Below are positions 8,746 to 16,430 of a DNA stretch of 40,148 bases, piece after piece. This DNA is from an uncultured Victivallales bacterium. Its GTDB lineage: Bacteria > Verrucomicrobiota > Lentisphaeria > Oligosphaerales > JAFGRS01. Location of the stretch: positions 1-40,148 of the forward strand of contig CAILUI010000390.1 in NCBI GenBank assembly GCA_903837355.1, given 5' to 3'. The translations under genes were made by a program, and so were the position numbers. The notes below the pieces were generated by a model. It did not search any database. It was not told the origin of the DNA and saw only the letters and a program-made list of their open reading frames with translations. Every line of letters begins with the position of its first letter. Positions within the stretch are counted from its first letter, which is position 1.

Positions 8746-9680
8746 GAGCACTCATACACGCAAGAGTAAGCTTCTATATTTGTGTTCTTCTTGCCGTGGC
8801 GATGTGTCTGCTCTGCAGCGCGACCGCGGTTGCGGCCGCAGACCAGCCACCGGGGCCGGTGCCGCGCCTGCTGAGTCTGCTGCGGTTGCGGAACCCCCTG
8901 CCGGCCGCGGTCACGGTGGTTGGCTTCGGGTCATCGGTCGGTGTTGGCGCGACACTGCCGGATCCGGCAACGCAAGCGCCGGTCATGTACCTGGCCGCAC
9001 GCCTCCGGGCGACGTTCGGGCCTGCTGGCAACCTCGAGGTGGTGGCCGACAACCGGTCTCTGAACGGTTCCATCCTGTCACAGTTCCTCAATGATGTGCC
9101 GACCGGGAACTGGGACGCCTATCTCAAGGAAGGGCAGAAACCGACGCTGGTGGTGTTTGCCTACGGCATGAACGACGGCTTCCCGGCCATGTACAACACA
9201 TCGCAGCCGCCGCCGTTCTTCCACACCCAGTTGGTCGCCGCCATCCGTCTCGTGCGGGCTGCCGGGGCCGACGCGGTCATCCTGACCTCGCCGCACCCCA
9301 TCTCAACGGTGGCCTGGGTCATGCCCGCCACCTATAGTCAGGCCTATCCGAGCGCCATCGCCGCACCGGTTGGGGCCGAGCAGATGACGCCGCCCGCCTC
9401 CAGTTCCGTCGTCTGGCAGGATGTTCTGGGCAACGGTCGGCGCGTCCCTGTCTCGCAGCGGCACCTGCACATCAACCAGGTCATGCGCGAGGCGGCCCGT
9501 GAGGCCGGGGCGGCGCTCGTGGACGCCGAACGCTGCTGGTTCGAGGCGGTGGCCGCCCACGGGGGTGACGCGGCTCTGTTCAACGCGAATGAGACGGTAC
9601 ACCCCAACCTGTTCGGCCACGAGTTGAGCTACCAGAGGGCGATCGACGTCTTCATCGCCACACTCGCCGCGAGTCGCTGA
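8742..9680 (+). CDS. Secreted SGNH/GDSL-type esterase
   Basis: A 312-aa exported hydrolase. The GTG start overlaps the stop of the pseudouridine synthase gene (GTGA), so it is the third gene of an overlapping operon. A hydrophobic signal sequence covers about residues 9-32. SGNH blocks are visible: block I GFGSSVGVG with Ser64/Ser65 as candidate nucleophile, block III YGMNDG with Asn144, and block V NETVHPN with His287. The usual Asp three residues before the His is replaced by Glu284. Such enzymes remove acyl or acetyl groups from sugars or lipids. Next to a secreted GH2 enzyme, a carbohydrate esterase role is the best inference. It converges on the next gene with only 7 bases between the stops. 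Confidence 0.85.
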   Translation: MRALIHARVSFYICVLLAVAMCLLCSATAVAAADQPPGPVPRLLSLLRLRNPLPAAVTVVGFGSSVGVGATLPDPATQAPVMYLAARLRATFGPAGNLEVVADNRSLNGSILSQFLNDVPTGNWDAYLKEGQKPTLVVFAYGMNDGFPAMYNTSQPPPFFHTQLVAAIRLVRAAGADAVILTSPHPISTVAWVMPATYSQAYPSAIAAPVGAEQMTPPASSSVVWQDVLGNGRRVPVSQRHLHINQVMREAAREAGAALVDAERCWFEAVAAHGGDAALFNANETVHPNLFGHELSYQRAIDVFIATLAASR

Positions 9681-9687
9681 CCCCCGG

Positions 9688-12600
9688 TCACTCCAAGCGG
9701 GCGAGTTGCACCAGGATGCGCAGCAGCGGGTCGCAGGGGAAGCGCTGCAGGGCGGCGTCGGCCAAGGCGGTCATCTGGGGGGAGCCGGCGGCCAGGGCCT
9801 CGCTCAGCCGGCGCGCGGCGGCGTCGGCGCGCTCGGGCAAGGGAGCGACGCTCGGTTCCGGGTGTCGCGTACCATTGAGGCGGCGGTCGGCCAGGATCAG
9901 GGCGACGTGCTCGTCCATGCGACCGACCGAGGAGGCGCCTTCGCCCCCGACGGTGTAGGTGAGCCCAGCGCCGGCGCGGCTGAGCACGTCTTTCCACCAG
10001 GTAGCCGCCTCGTCCGGCAGGCCGCTGAGCTCGGCGAAGCGCCCGAGGAGGTAGCGCGCCAGGCGGCTGTGCTCGCCGAGCCAGGCGGCGGCACCCAGGT
10101 TCTCCGGGTACTCGAAGACCTGTTGGCAGTGCTGGCGTGCCACCTCGGCATGACCGTTGCGGAAAGCCTCGACGGCAGCGACCAGCAGGGCATCGACGTA
10201 CAGGCGACGGACCGCGGTACCGCCTTCGAAGACGCTGAACTCGGTACGCCGCAGGCGCTCGATGGCGGCTTCGGGCTGGCCGCGGTCGAGATCGAGTCGC
10301 GCCAGGGCGAAGACGATATCGCCGCGGCCGTAGAGAGCGGCAGGCGCGGCCTGCCACATGGCGGTGCGGCGCGCGATGTCGTGGAGGGCGCGGAGGCAGT
10401 CATCGAGATGGAGCAGCAGGCGGCGGTCGCCGGGCCAGGCGGCGAGGGCGGTTTCGAGATGGGTGACGGCGTCGGTCTTGCAGTCGGCGCCGGAGTCGGC
10501 CCAATCGGCCAGCGCTTTGGTGGCCAGGGCACGCAGGGTGGTGTGGCGCGCCGCGGCGACCTCAGTGAAGAGCTCGATGGCGGTCGGTACCTCATCGGTT
10601 TCGGCTGCGATCAGGGCGCGCAGGTAAGGCAGGCAGCCCTGGCCGTGGTCGGCCAGGAGTTCCGAGGCGCGATTGAGGAGCAGGGCCAGTTCCCAGCGTG
10701 CCGGCACAACCCAGTCCACGGGGCATTCGGCTGCCCGGATGGCATGGGCTTGGGCCGCGGTCTCAGCGCCGGTGCTGGCGCTGGCATCCATCCGCAGCAG
10801 GGCCGCAGCGGGGTGCTGGGCCAACGGCGGGTGCTCGGTCTCAAGCCGGTCGAGGAGGGCGACGACGTCGGCGTGAAAGCCGGCTCGCCAGTAGAGCAGG
10901 ACGGCTTCGAGCAGCAACTCGGTGCGGTAGACGGGGGCCCACGGCCGGTCGCAGGGGAGCTCGGGGAGGCTCAACGCAGGGGCGTGCGGGTCGGCCTGCA
11001 GCCAACTCTCGAGGGTCAGGTAGAACGTGAACGGAGTCTGCGGACCAGCCAGGGCGGCGCGGGCCGCAGCGGGATCGCCGCAGTGCCGGTGCAGGGCGGC
11101 CAGCAGCACGCGCGCGTCGATCGCGGCCGGGCGGGCTTCCAGGAAGCTGACCAGGAGGCGGCTGGCATCGGGCAGGTGGCCAGCGGCGATCTCGGCTTCG
11201 GCGAGCAGCCGCAGCATCGCCGGCGCGAGGCCGGGATCGCGCCGTGCCGCCAGGAGATGGTCCCAGGCGGCGCTGTAGTAGAGCGCCTGGCCGGTCTCCT
11301 GCAGGCGGCGCAGCGCGGCGGCGGCGGCGAGGGCGTGCAAGCGCGTTTCGGCGGGGAAGGTATCGAGGGCCTGGCGAGCCGTCTGCAGGGCCGCGTCGGC
11401 GTGACCGATCTTGAGGGCACGCTCCGCCTGCAGGAGGGCACGTTCGAGCGTCTGTTCCGCTGGGATATCCTGATTGAGAAGTGTCTGGGCTTCGTGCCAG
11501 CGGTGGTACTGCAGGGCGACCGTGGCCTTGCCGACGGCGGACTGGCTGCGGGCGCGCATGCTCCATTGGACGGGCGCGGTGTGGTCGCGTTGCGGATCGA
11601 GGCTGCCGGCTTCGGGGCCGTGCCAGCGCTGACGCAGCAGCAGGCGGCCAGCCTGGTCACGGATGTCGACCTGGCCCGGCGAGGCATCCGGGAAGTGGGT
11701 TCGGCCGACGCTGCCCGGGGTCACGGGTAGACGTCGGCAGACCGTGCCGGCGGCGTTGGTGACAGTAATCTCGAGGTCGCCGCTGACCTCGATGGCGTAG
11801 ACCTCGAGGTCGAGGCCAGCGCTGGCGACCGTCGCCGCCACCGCGAGCTGCGGCGAGGCCCAGGTCACCTCGCCCATGTCCTCAGTGCCGAACCAACTAC
11901 CGCCGGCGCAGAGGGTCTCCTGCGGCTGCAGCCAGTCCGAAAACCACTGCGACTCGAGGACCCCGGCCTGGATCTCGACGTACTGGCCGTCGTGATCGGT
12001 GAGGTAGTGTTCCCAGATGCGGTTGTCCTCGCGGATGCCCCAAGTGAAGTACTTCTGGCCGGGGAGGCTGAAGCGTGGTGCCACGTGATAGGTGCCACGG
12101 CGGTGGTCCAGGTAGTAGGCTCCGAAGAAGTCAGCGTGCGAGCGGTAGCCGAAGTGGTCCAGGGGCGTGGGGTTGGTGACATGCAGGGAGCGGTCGACGC
12201 CGTCGCGCTGGGGGAAAGGCAGGGAGGTGCTGCCGACGGTCCAGTCGCAGCGGCAGACGAAGCGCAGGTCGGTGGCGGCGGGGACGGCGGCGTTCTCCCA
12301 GTAGTAGAGGCGCTCACGGTGGTGGTTCGGGTTGGCGAACAGCAATTCGACGTCGAGGGCGGCCCGACCTTCGCGCAGGGCCAGACGGACCTGCCAGCGT
12401 TGGCGGGTCGAGCGGTCGATATCGCCGACGATCACGGCGACCTCGTGCTCGGTCCTCTCGGTGCGGCAGAAGACCGGCGAGACGGTGCTGACCGTGTGGC
12501 CCAGGGTCGGGAAGTTGAACTCGATGCCGCCGCTGAGCCAGGCGCCGCGCAGGGCCACCAGCGCCGGCTTCACCACATGGTTACGGTAGAAGAGTTCACG

Positions 12601-12876
12601 GCCGCTGCGCAGGTCGCGCAGGGAGTACATCCGGCCGTTCAGCCCGGGCAGGATGAGCGCTTCAAGGATGCCGTTGCTCAGGCGCACCACGGTGTGCTCG
12701 CAGCGGTCATCGCGCACCATCGAGGCGATGTCGATATCGTCCTGGGCGTGGTAGGGATAGGCCGTGCGCCGCCCCTGGACTTGGCCGCTAAAGGACAGCG
12801 GGGCAAAGGGCGCGTCTGGCCCGCGCGCGTAGGTCGGGATCGCCAGCCGTGTCGTCTCGATGCTGAGCATAGTCAT
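9688..12876 (-). CDS. DUF5107 domain and TPR repeat protein
   Basis: A 1062-aa protein without a signal peptide. Residues of about 1-400 match the DUF5107 family, a beta-sandwich fold resembling galactose-mutarotase-type domains: WLSGGIEFNFPTLGHTVSTV, HADFFGAYY, YFTWGIREDNRIWEHYLTD and the GQYVEIQAGV segment are its usual landmarks. From about 450 to the end, alanine-rich helical hairpins look like TPR or Sel1-like repeats. The biochemical role of this architecture is not established; it is common in bacteria rich in glycoside hydrolases. It lies directly downstream of the sugar isomerase gene in the same direction, which supports a sugar-related role. The start region has no clear ribosome binding site, and a second ATG lies 6 bases further in. 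Confidence 0.85.
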   Translation of the reverse strand: MTMLSIETTRLAIPTYARGPDAPFAPLSFSGQVQGRRTAYPYHAQDDIDIASMVRDDRCEHTVVRLSNGILEALILPGLNGRMYSLRDLRSGRELFYRNHVVKPALVALRGAWLSGGIEFNFPTLGHTVSTVSPVFCRTERTEHEVAVIVGDIDRSTRQRWQVRLALREGRAALDVELLFANPNHHRERLYYWENAAVPAATDLRFVCRCDWTVGSTSLPFPQRDGVDRSLHVTNPTPLDHFGYRSHADFFGAYYLDHRRGTYHVAPRFSLPGQKYFTWGIREDNRIWEHYLTDHDGQYVEIQAGVLESQWFSDWLQPQETLCAGGSWFGTEDMGEVTWASPQLAVAATVASAGLDLEVYAIEVSGDLEITVTNAAGTVCRRLPVTPGSVGRTHFPDASPGQVDIRDQAGRLLLRQRWHGPEAGSLDPQRDHTAPVQWSMRARSQSAVGKATVALQYHRWHEAQTLLNQDIPAEQTLERALLQAERALKIGHADAALQTARQALDTFPAETRLHALAAAAALRRLQETGQALYYSAAWDHLLAARRDPGLAPAMLRLLAEAEIAAGHLPDASRLLVSFLEARPAAIDARVLLAALHRHCGDPAAARAALAGPQTPFTFYLTLESWLQADPHAPALSLPELPCDRPWAPVYRTELLLEAVLLYWRAGFHADVVALLDRLETEHPPLAQHPAAALLRMDASASTGAETAAQAHAIRAAECPVDWVVPARWELALLLNRASELLADHGQGCLPYLRALIAAETDEVPTAIELFTEVAAARHTTLRALATKALADWADSGADCKTDAVTHLETALAAWPGDRRLLLHLDDCLRALHDIARRTAMWQAAPAALYGRGDIVFALARLDLDRGQPEAAIERLRRTEFSVFEGGTAVRRLYVDALLVAAVEAFRNGHAEVARQHCQQVFEYPENLGAAAWLGEHSRLARYLLGRFAELSGLPDEAATWWKDVLSRAGAGLTYTVGGEGASSVGRMDEHVALILADRRLNGTRHPEPSVAPLPERADAAARRLSEALAAGSPQMTALADAALQRFPCDPLLRILVQLARLE

Positions 12877-12889
12877 CGTCCGGAGTTCA

Positions 12890-12926
12890 GCGAGCCGCCG
12901 CCGGCAAGACGGCCGCGGCGGCTCGC
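12890..12926 (-). terminator. 12-bp stem-loop between isomerase and DUF5107 genes
   Basis: GCGAGCCGCCGC (12890-12901) and GCGGCGGCTCGC (12915-12926) are perfect inverted repeats with a 13-base loop. It lies after the isomerase stop and 14 bases before the start codon of the DUF5107 gene. No T-run follows, so it could be a transcription attenuator, an RNA-stability element or a leader structure rather than a classical terminator. Confidence 0.45.
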
Positions 12927-12960
12927 GCTCAAGGGGTATCGCACACGCGGTTCGCAGCCT

Positions 12961-14460
12961 CTAGCCGAACAGCTCGAAGGGGTTCTCGCCCTCGTAGGGC
13001 AGGGTCGGCGGCAGGGGGGTGCCGATACTGTCGACGCCGAGCATCTTGACGGCTTCGTAGAGCAGTTTGCCGACCTTGGCAAAAGCGAAGGCGCCATGGT
13101 GCGGAAAGTTGCGGCCGATCAGGACGTGCCGGTAGAAACGGGCGAAGTTGGGGATGGCCACCACGCCGATGCCACCGAAGGAGCACGGGTCGAGGTCGAG
13201 GATCTCGCCGTCGGCGATGTAGCTGCGCAGTTCGCAGTCAGCGGTCGACTGCAGGCGGAACAGCGTTGTGGGTCCCGGCCGAAGTTGGCCCTCGAGGGTG
13301 CCGCGGGTGATGTCGGGCGTCTTGCCGCCCTCCATCAGGCGGTTCATGATGAGTTGGTACTTCAGGCTGCAGTCCTTCATGCACTCGGAGCAGGTGTTGC
13401 CGCAGTGGAAGCCCATGAAGAGGTCCGTAAAGGCAGCCCCTTTGAGGTCGGCCTGGCGGGGCAGGATGTCGGCGGGAACGCTGTTGTTGATATCGAGCAG
13501 GGTGGCAGGGCGGAGCGAGGCGAGCTGGCACATGTACTCGCTGACCGCGCCGTACATGTCGACTTCGCAGGCGACGGGGATGCCGCGCCCAGCCAGGCGG
13601 CTGTTGACGTAGCAGGGGCAGAAGCCGAAGGCCTTCTCAAAGGCCGGCCAGCACTTGTCGGCGAAGACGGCGTAGGAGCTGGCGCCCAGGTTTTCGTCCA
13701 TGAAATCGAGGAGGGCGACCTCGAACTGGGCCAGCCGGGGGAGGAGGTCGGGGTAGCTGCACGTCGGCCCGAGTTCGCGGCCCATATCGGCCGCGATGGC
13801 CGCGATGTCCTTGCGTTTGCGCGCTGCCTTCTTGTAGAGCTGGTAGAGGTCGAGTTCACTGTTTTCCATGACCTCGATCCCGAGGTCGTAGAGGGGTTTT
13901 ACCGGGGCATTGCAGGCGAGGAAATCCTGGGGGCGTGGGCCGAAGGCGAAGACCTTGAGGTTGGACAAGCCGATGAGGACGCGGGCGATGTGGGTGAAGT
14001 CGGCGATCTTGGGGGCGAGTTGTTCCGGCAGGCCGACCGGCTGCTGGGGGATATAGGCCGAGACTTGGCGCAAGCCGAGGTTGTAGGAGACGTTGAGGAG
14101 GCCGCAGAGGGCGTCACCGCGGTCGCTGGCGAGGACGCTCTTGCTCTCTTCCGCCGCGGCGCAGACCATGATCGGACCCCAGAACTGCTGGGCGAAAAGC
14201 GTGGCCGGCCCCTCGGGCCCGAAGTTACCCAGATAGACAACGGCGGCGTTGCAGCCCTTGGCGGCCGCCTCGTCGAGGGCGGCGAGGGTATCGGTCTCCT
14301 TCTCGATGATGGTTTCGCAGCGGTAGGCGCTGATCTTGGCGGCGCGCAGGGCGGCCGCGAGGGCGTCGAGACGCTTGGCGGTGAGGGCCACGGGGAAACA
14401 GTCCCGTGAGACACCTACCAGGGCGAGCACGACATCGGGGGTGTTGGTCAGGACGTTCAT
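12961..14460 (-). CDS. L-fucose/L-arabinose isomerase-family protein
   Basis: A 499-aa cytoplasmic protein of the FucI/AraA superfamily, which interconverts aldoses and ketoses with a divalent metal. Family landmarks are the N-terminal Rossmann-like domains (NAAVVYLGNFGPEGPATLFA), CEVDMYGA with Glu299, LLDINN with Asp323, MGFHCGN with His352, and NFPHHGAFAFAK near the C-terminus; these are plausible metal or substrate ligands. Unusually, His352 begins a cysteine cluster: C353, C357, C360 and C364 (Cx3Cx2Cx3C). The start at 14460 has AGGAGG-like sequence upstream (GCAAGGAGGCAAGC). It probably shares a transcript with the DUF5107 gene downstream. The substrate is not predictable; L-fucose, L-arabinose or a related sugar are options, and members of this superfamily can also have other roles. 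Confidence 0.8.
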   Translation of the reverse strand: MNVLTNTPDVVLALVGVSRDCFPVALTAKRLDALAAALRAAKISAYRCETIIEKETDTLAALDEAAAKGCNAAVVYLGNFGPEGPATLFAQQFWGPIMVCAAAEESKSVLASDRGDALCGLLNVSYNLGLRQVSAYIPQQPVGLPEQLAPKIADFTHIARVLIGLSNLKVFAFGPRPQDFLACNAPVKPLYDLGIEVMENSELDLYQLYKKAARKRKDIAAIAADMGRELGPTCSYPDLLPRLAQFEVALLDFMDENLGASSYAVFADKCWPAFEKAFGFCPCYVNSRLAGRGIPVACEVDMYGAVSEYMCQLASLRPATLLDINNSVPADILPRQADLKGAAFTDLFMGFHCGNTCSECMKDCSLKYQLIMNRLMEGGKTPDITRGTLEGQLRPGPTTLFRLQSTADCELRSYIADGEILDLDPCSFGGIGVVAIPNFARFYRHVLIGRNFPHHGAFAFAKVGKLLYEAVKMLGVDSIGTPLPPTLPYEGENPFELFG

Positions 14461-14495
14461 CTCGGGGCTTGCCTCCTTGCGCTCAGGGTTCGGAG

Positions 14496-14514
14496 TTCAG
14501 CATTCAGCATTCAG
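14496..14514. repeat. Heptamer tandem repeat TTCAGCA x2.7
   Basis: TTCAGCA occurs twice in tandem, followed by TTCAG, in the gap between argB and the isomerase gene. The preceding CGGAGTTCAGC (14491-14501) also occurs at 12881-12891, in the leader of the DUF5107 gene. Confidence 0.6.
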
Positions 14515-14544
14515 AGTCTCGGAGGCGGGGGCCTCCGCGACTCT
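14513..14544 (-). terminator. Stem-loop at the end of argB
   Basis: AGAGTC-TC-GGAGGC, a GGGG loop, then GCCTCC-GC-GACTCT form a 14-bp stem with one mismatch. It overlaps the argB stop codon and lies in the 82-base gap before the isomerase gene. No T-run follows on the minus strand, so intrinsic termination is uncertain. Confidence 0.5.
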
Positions 14545-15418
14545 AGTCGGCGACGATTTGCGTGCCGACACCGCGGTCGGTGAACATCTCCAGCAGCAGC
14601 GAGTGCCGGACGCGGCCGTCGATCATGTGGACTTTGGCTACGCCTGCATCGATGGCCTCCACGGCGCTGCGGACTTTGGGCACCATGCCGCCGCTCAACA
14701 CGCCGTCACGGATCAGCGTCTCGACCTCGCCGCGGTGGATGGTGCTGATGAGGGTGGTGTCGTCGTTCGGATCGCGGAGGACGCCGGGGACATCGCTCAG
14801 GAAGACGAGTTTGTTGGCCTTCATCTGGGCGGCCACCACGCAAGCGGCCATGTCCGCATTGACGTTATACACCACGCCGTTCATATCACTGGCGAGGGGA
14901 GTGACGACCGGGACCTCGCCGCGGCCGAGGATCCAGCGCAATTGCTCGGTGTCGACGTTGACGACGCGGCCGACGAGTCCGAGATCGATCGGCTCGCCGG
15001 TCGCCGTATCGGTCGTGGTCTCGCGCTCGGCACGCAGGACGTTCTTACCGGAAACCGCACAGGGTGTACCGCTGAGTTCGGCCATGACGCGGACCAGGTC
15101 GGCGTTGATCTGCTGATGCAGGACGCGGTCCACCACGCGGATGGTCCGATCGCAGGTGTAGCGCAGGCCATTCACAAAGCGTGTTGGCACGCCCTCAGCC
15201 TTGAGCTGGGCGCTGATGGCCTTACCGCCGCCGTGGACGATGATGGGCTTCATGCCGGCGCATTCCATGAAGACGATGTCGCGGATGACGCTGCGCGTGA
15301 TCGCCGGGTCTTCCATGGCGCTGCCGCCGAACTTCACCAACACCACACTGTTGCGGAACTTCTGGATATACGGAAGGGCCTCGATGAGCAGGGCGGCCCT
15401 TTCGATGAGGTGCTCCAT
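14543..15418 (-). CDS. argB: Acetylglutamate kinase
   Basis: A 291-aa cytoplasmic enzyme of arginine synthesis that phosphorylates N-acetyl-L-glutamate with ATP. It belongs to the amino-acid kinase fold: VLVKFGGSAMED at the N-terminus (nucleotide-binding Lys and Gly), IIVHGGGKAIS (acetylglutamate site), DLGLVGRVVNVD, NVNADMAACVVA and VFLSDVPGVL, then SGGMVPKVRSAVEAI near the end. All conserved blocks are in order and the length is typical. I chose the start at 15418 because GGAGAG lies about 8 bases upstream; the frame is open much further, but that extension runs antisense through the next gene. No other arg gene is visible nearby. A candidate promoter overlaps that of the divergent dehydrogenase gene. 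Confidence 0.96.
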   Translation of the reverse strand: MEHLIERAALLIEALPYIQKFRNSVVLVKFGGSAMEDPAITRSVIRDIVFMECAGMKPIIVHGGGKAISAQLKAEGVPTRFVNGLRYTCDRTIRVVDRVLHQQINADLVRVMAELSGTPCAVSGKNVLRAERETTTDTATGEPIDLGLVGRVVNVDTEQLRWILGRGEVPVVTPLASDMNGVVYNVNADMAACVVAAQMKANKLVFLSDVPGVLRDPNDDTTLISTIHRGEVETLIRDGVLSGGMVPKVRSAVEAIDAGVAKVHMIDGRVRHSLLLEMFTDRGVGTQIVAD

Positions 15419-15434
15419 GGACAGTCTCTCCGGG

Positions 15435-15463
15435 TTGTCGGACGTTGGCGCACACTGTAGATT
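15435..15463 (+). promoter_or_regulatory. Candidate sigma70-type promoter for the dehydrogenase gene
   Basis: TTGTCG (15435-15440), 17 bases, TAGATT (15458-15463); each box matches 4 of 6 consensus positions. It lies about 70 bases before the start codon, and its -10 box shares two bases with the argB -10 box. Confidence 0.3.
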
Positions 15464-15481
15464 CGCGGCGAGCGAGTTCAA
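15454..15481 (-). promoter_or_regulatory. Candidate sigma70-type promoter for argB
   Basis: On the minus strand, TTGAAC (15481-15476), 16 bases, then TACAGT (15459-15454). Each box matches the consensus at 4 of 6 positions. It overlaps the candidate promoter of the divergent gene. Confidence 0.35.
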
Positions 15482-15535
15482 CCGGCCCGGCACCGAGTCG
15501 GCGGTAGTGGTCAGGCACGAAGGAGGGTCGCGGCG

Positions 15536-16414
15536 ATGCGTATCGGCTGGATCGGCACCGGGGTAATGGGGGCGTCGATGGCGGGGCATGTGCAGAAGGC
15601 GGGGCACACGCTGGCGGTATACAACCGGACGCGGGAGAAGGCGGCGGCACTGGTGGCCGGGGGCGCCGTCTGGTGTGCCTCGCCGCGGGCGGTAGCTGAG
15701 ATCAGCGAGATGGTGTTCTCGATCGTGGGTTTCCCGCACGATGTGGAGGAAACCTATCTGGGTGCGGAGGGGGTCCTGGCGGCCTCGACCCTGCCGCGGA
15801 TCATCGTCGATATGACGACCAGTCAGCCGGCCCTGGCGCGGCGGCTGGCAGCGGCGGCCGCGGGGCGCGGGGTGTGCAGCCTGGATGCGCCGGTGTCGGG
15901 CGGCGACGTCGGGGCGCGGAACGCGGCGCTGGCCATCATGGTCGGAGGCGAGCGTGGGGTGTTCGATGAGGCGCTGCCGGTGTTTCGAGTGCTGGGGCAG
16001 AACATCTCGTACATGGGTCCGGCGGGGGCAGGGCAACACACCAAGGTCTGCAACCAGATCCTGATCGCGGCCAACATGATCGGCGTCTGCGAGGCGTTGC
16101 TCTACGCCGCCCGCAGCGGCCTCGACCGGCAGGCGGTCATCGACATTGTCGGTAAGGGCGCCGCCGGTTCGTGGTCGATCAACAACCTCGGCCCGCGCAT
16201 CGTTGCCGGCAACTTCGCCCCTGGGTTCTTCGTGGAGCACTTCATCAAGGATATGGGGATCGCTCTCGATGAGGCGCGGGCCATGGGACTGGCGTTGCCC
16301 GGACTGGCGCTGGTGCATCAACTCTATCTCGGGGTGAAGGCTCAGGGCTACGGCCGCGACGGCACGCAGGCGCTGATGAAGGCGCTGCAGGCGCTGAACG
16401 GGGAGAAGGTGTAG
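15536..16414 (+). CDS. Beta-hydroxyacid dehydrogenase (3-hydroxyisobutyrate / tartronate semialdehyde reductase type)
   Basis: A 292-aa NAD(P)-dependent dehydrogenase. The N-terminal nucleotide-binding fold has GWIGTGVMGASMA, and NRT after the second strand favours NADP over NAD. The family substrate signature DAPVSGGDVGARNA and the catalytic Lys170 in GAGQHTKVCNQI are present, with the C-terminal all-helical domain ending in GYGRDGTQALMKAL. Members reduce 2-hydroxy-3-oxopropionate (from sugar acids) or oxidise 3-hydroxyisobutyrate (valine breakdown); the sequence alone does not decide between them. A strong AGGAGGG precedes the ATG. It is divergent from argB and converges on the FtsQ-like gene with 16 bases between stops. 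Confidence 0.92.
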   Translation: MRIGWIGTGVMGASMAGHVQKAGHTLAVYNRTREKAAALVAGGAVWCASPRAVAEISEMVFSIVGFPHDVEETYLGAEGVLAASTLPRIIVDMTTSQPALARRLAAAAAGRGVCSLDAPVSGGDVGARNAALAIMVGGERGVFDEALPVFRVLGQNISYMGPAGAGQHTKVCNQILIAANMIGVCEALLYAARSGLDRQAVIDIVGKGAAGSWSINNLGPRIVAGNFAPGFFVEHFIKDMGIALDEARAMGLALPGLALVHQLYLGVKAQGYGRDGTQALMKALQALNGEKV

Positions 16415-16430
16415 CGGCGGCGCGGGCTGG

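Noticed and set aside
9706..11730. Long open frame opposite the DUF5107-TPR gene
   Set aside because: Low-complexity Gly/Gln/Ala-rich translation typical of antisense frames in GC-rich DNA; the opposite strand has a clear protein.
11992..14409. 805-codon open frame on the plus strand
   Set aside because: It is antisense to the isomerase and DUF5107 genes, both of which show real family motifs; the translation shows none.
15419..16321. Upstream extension of argB to 592 codons
   Set aside because: Antisense to the dehydrogenase gene; ArgB has its normal length from 15418.
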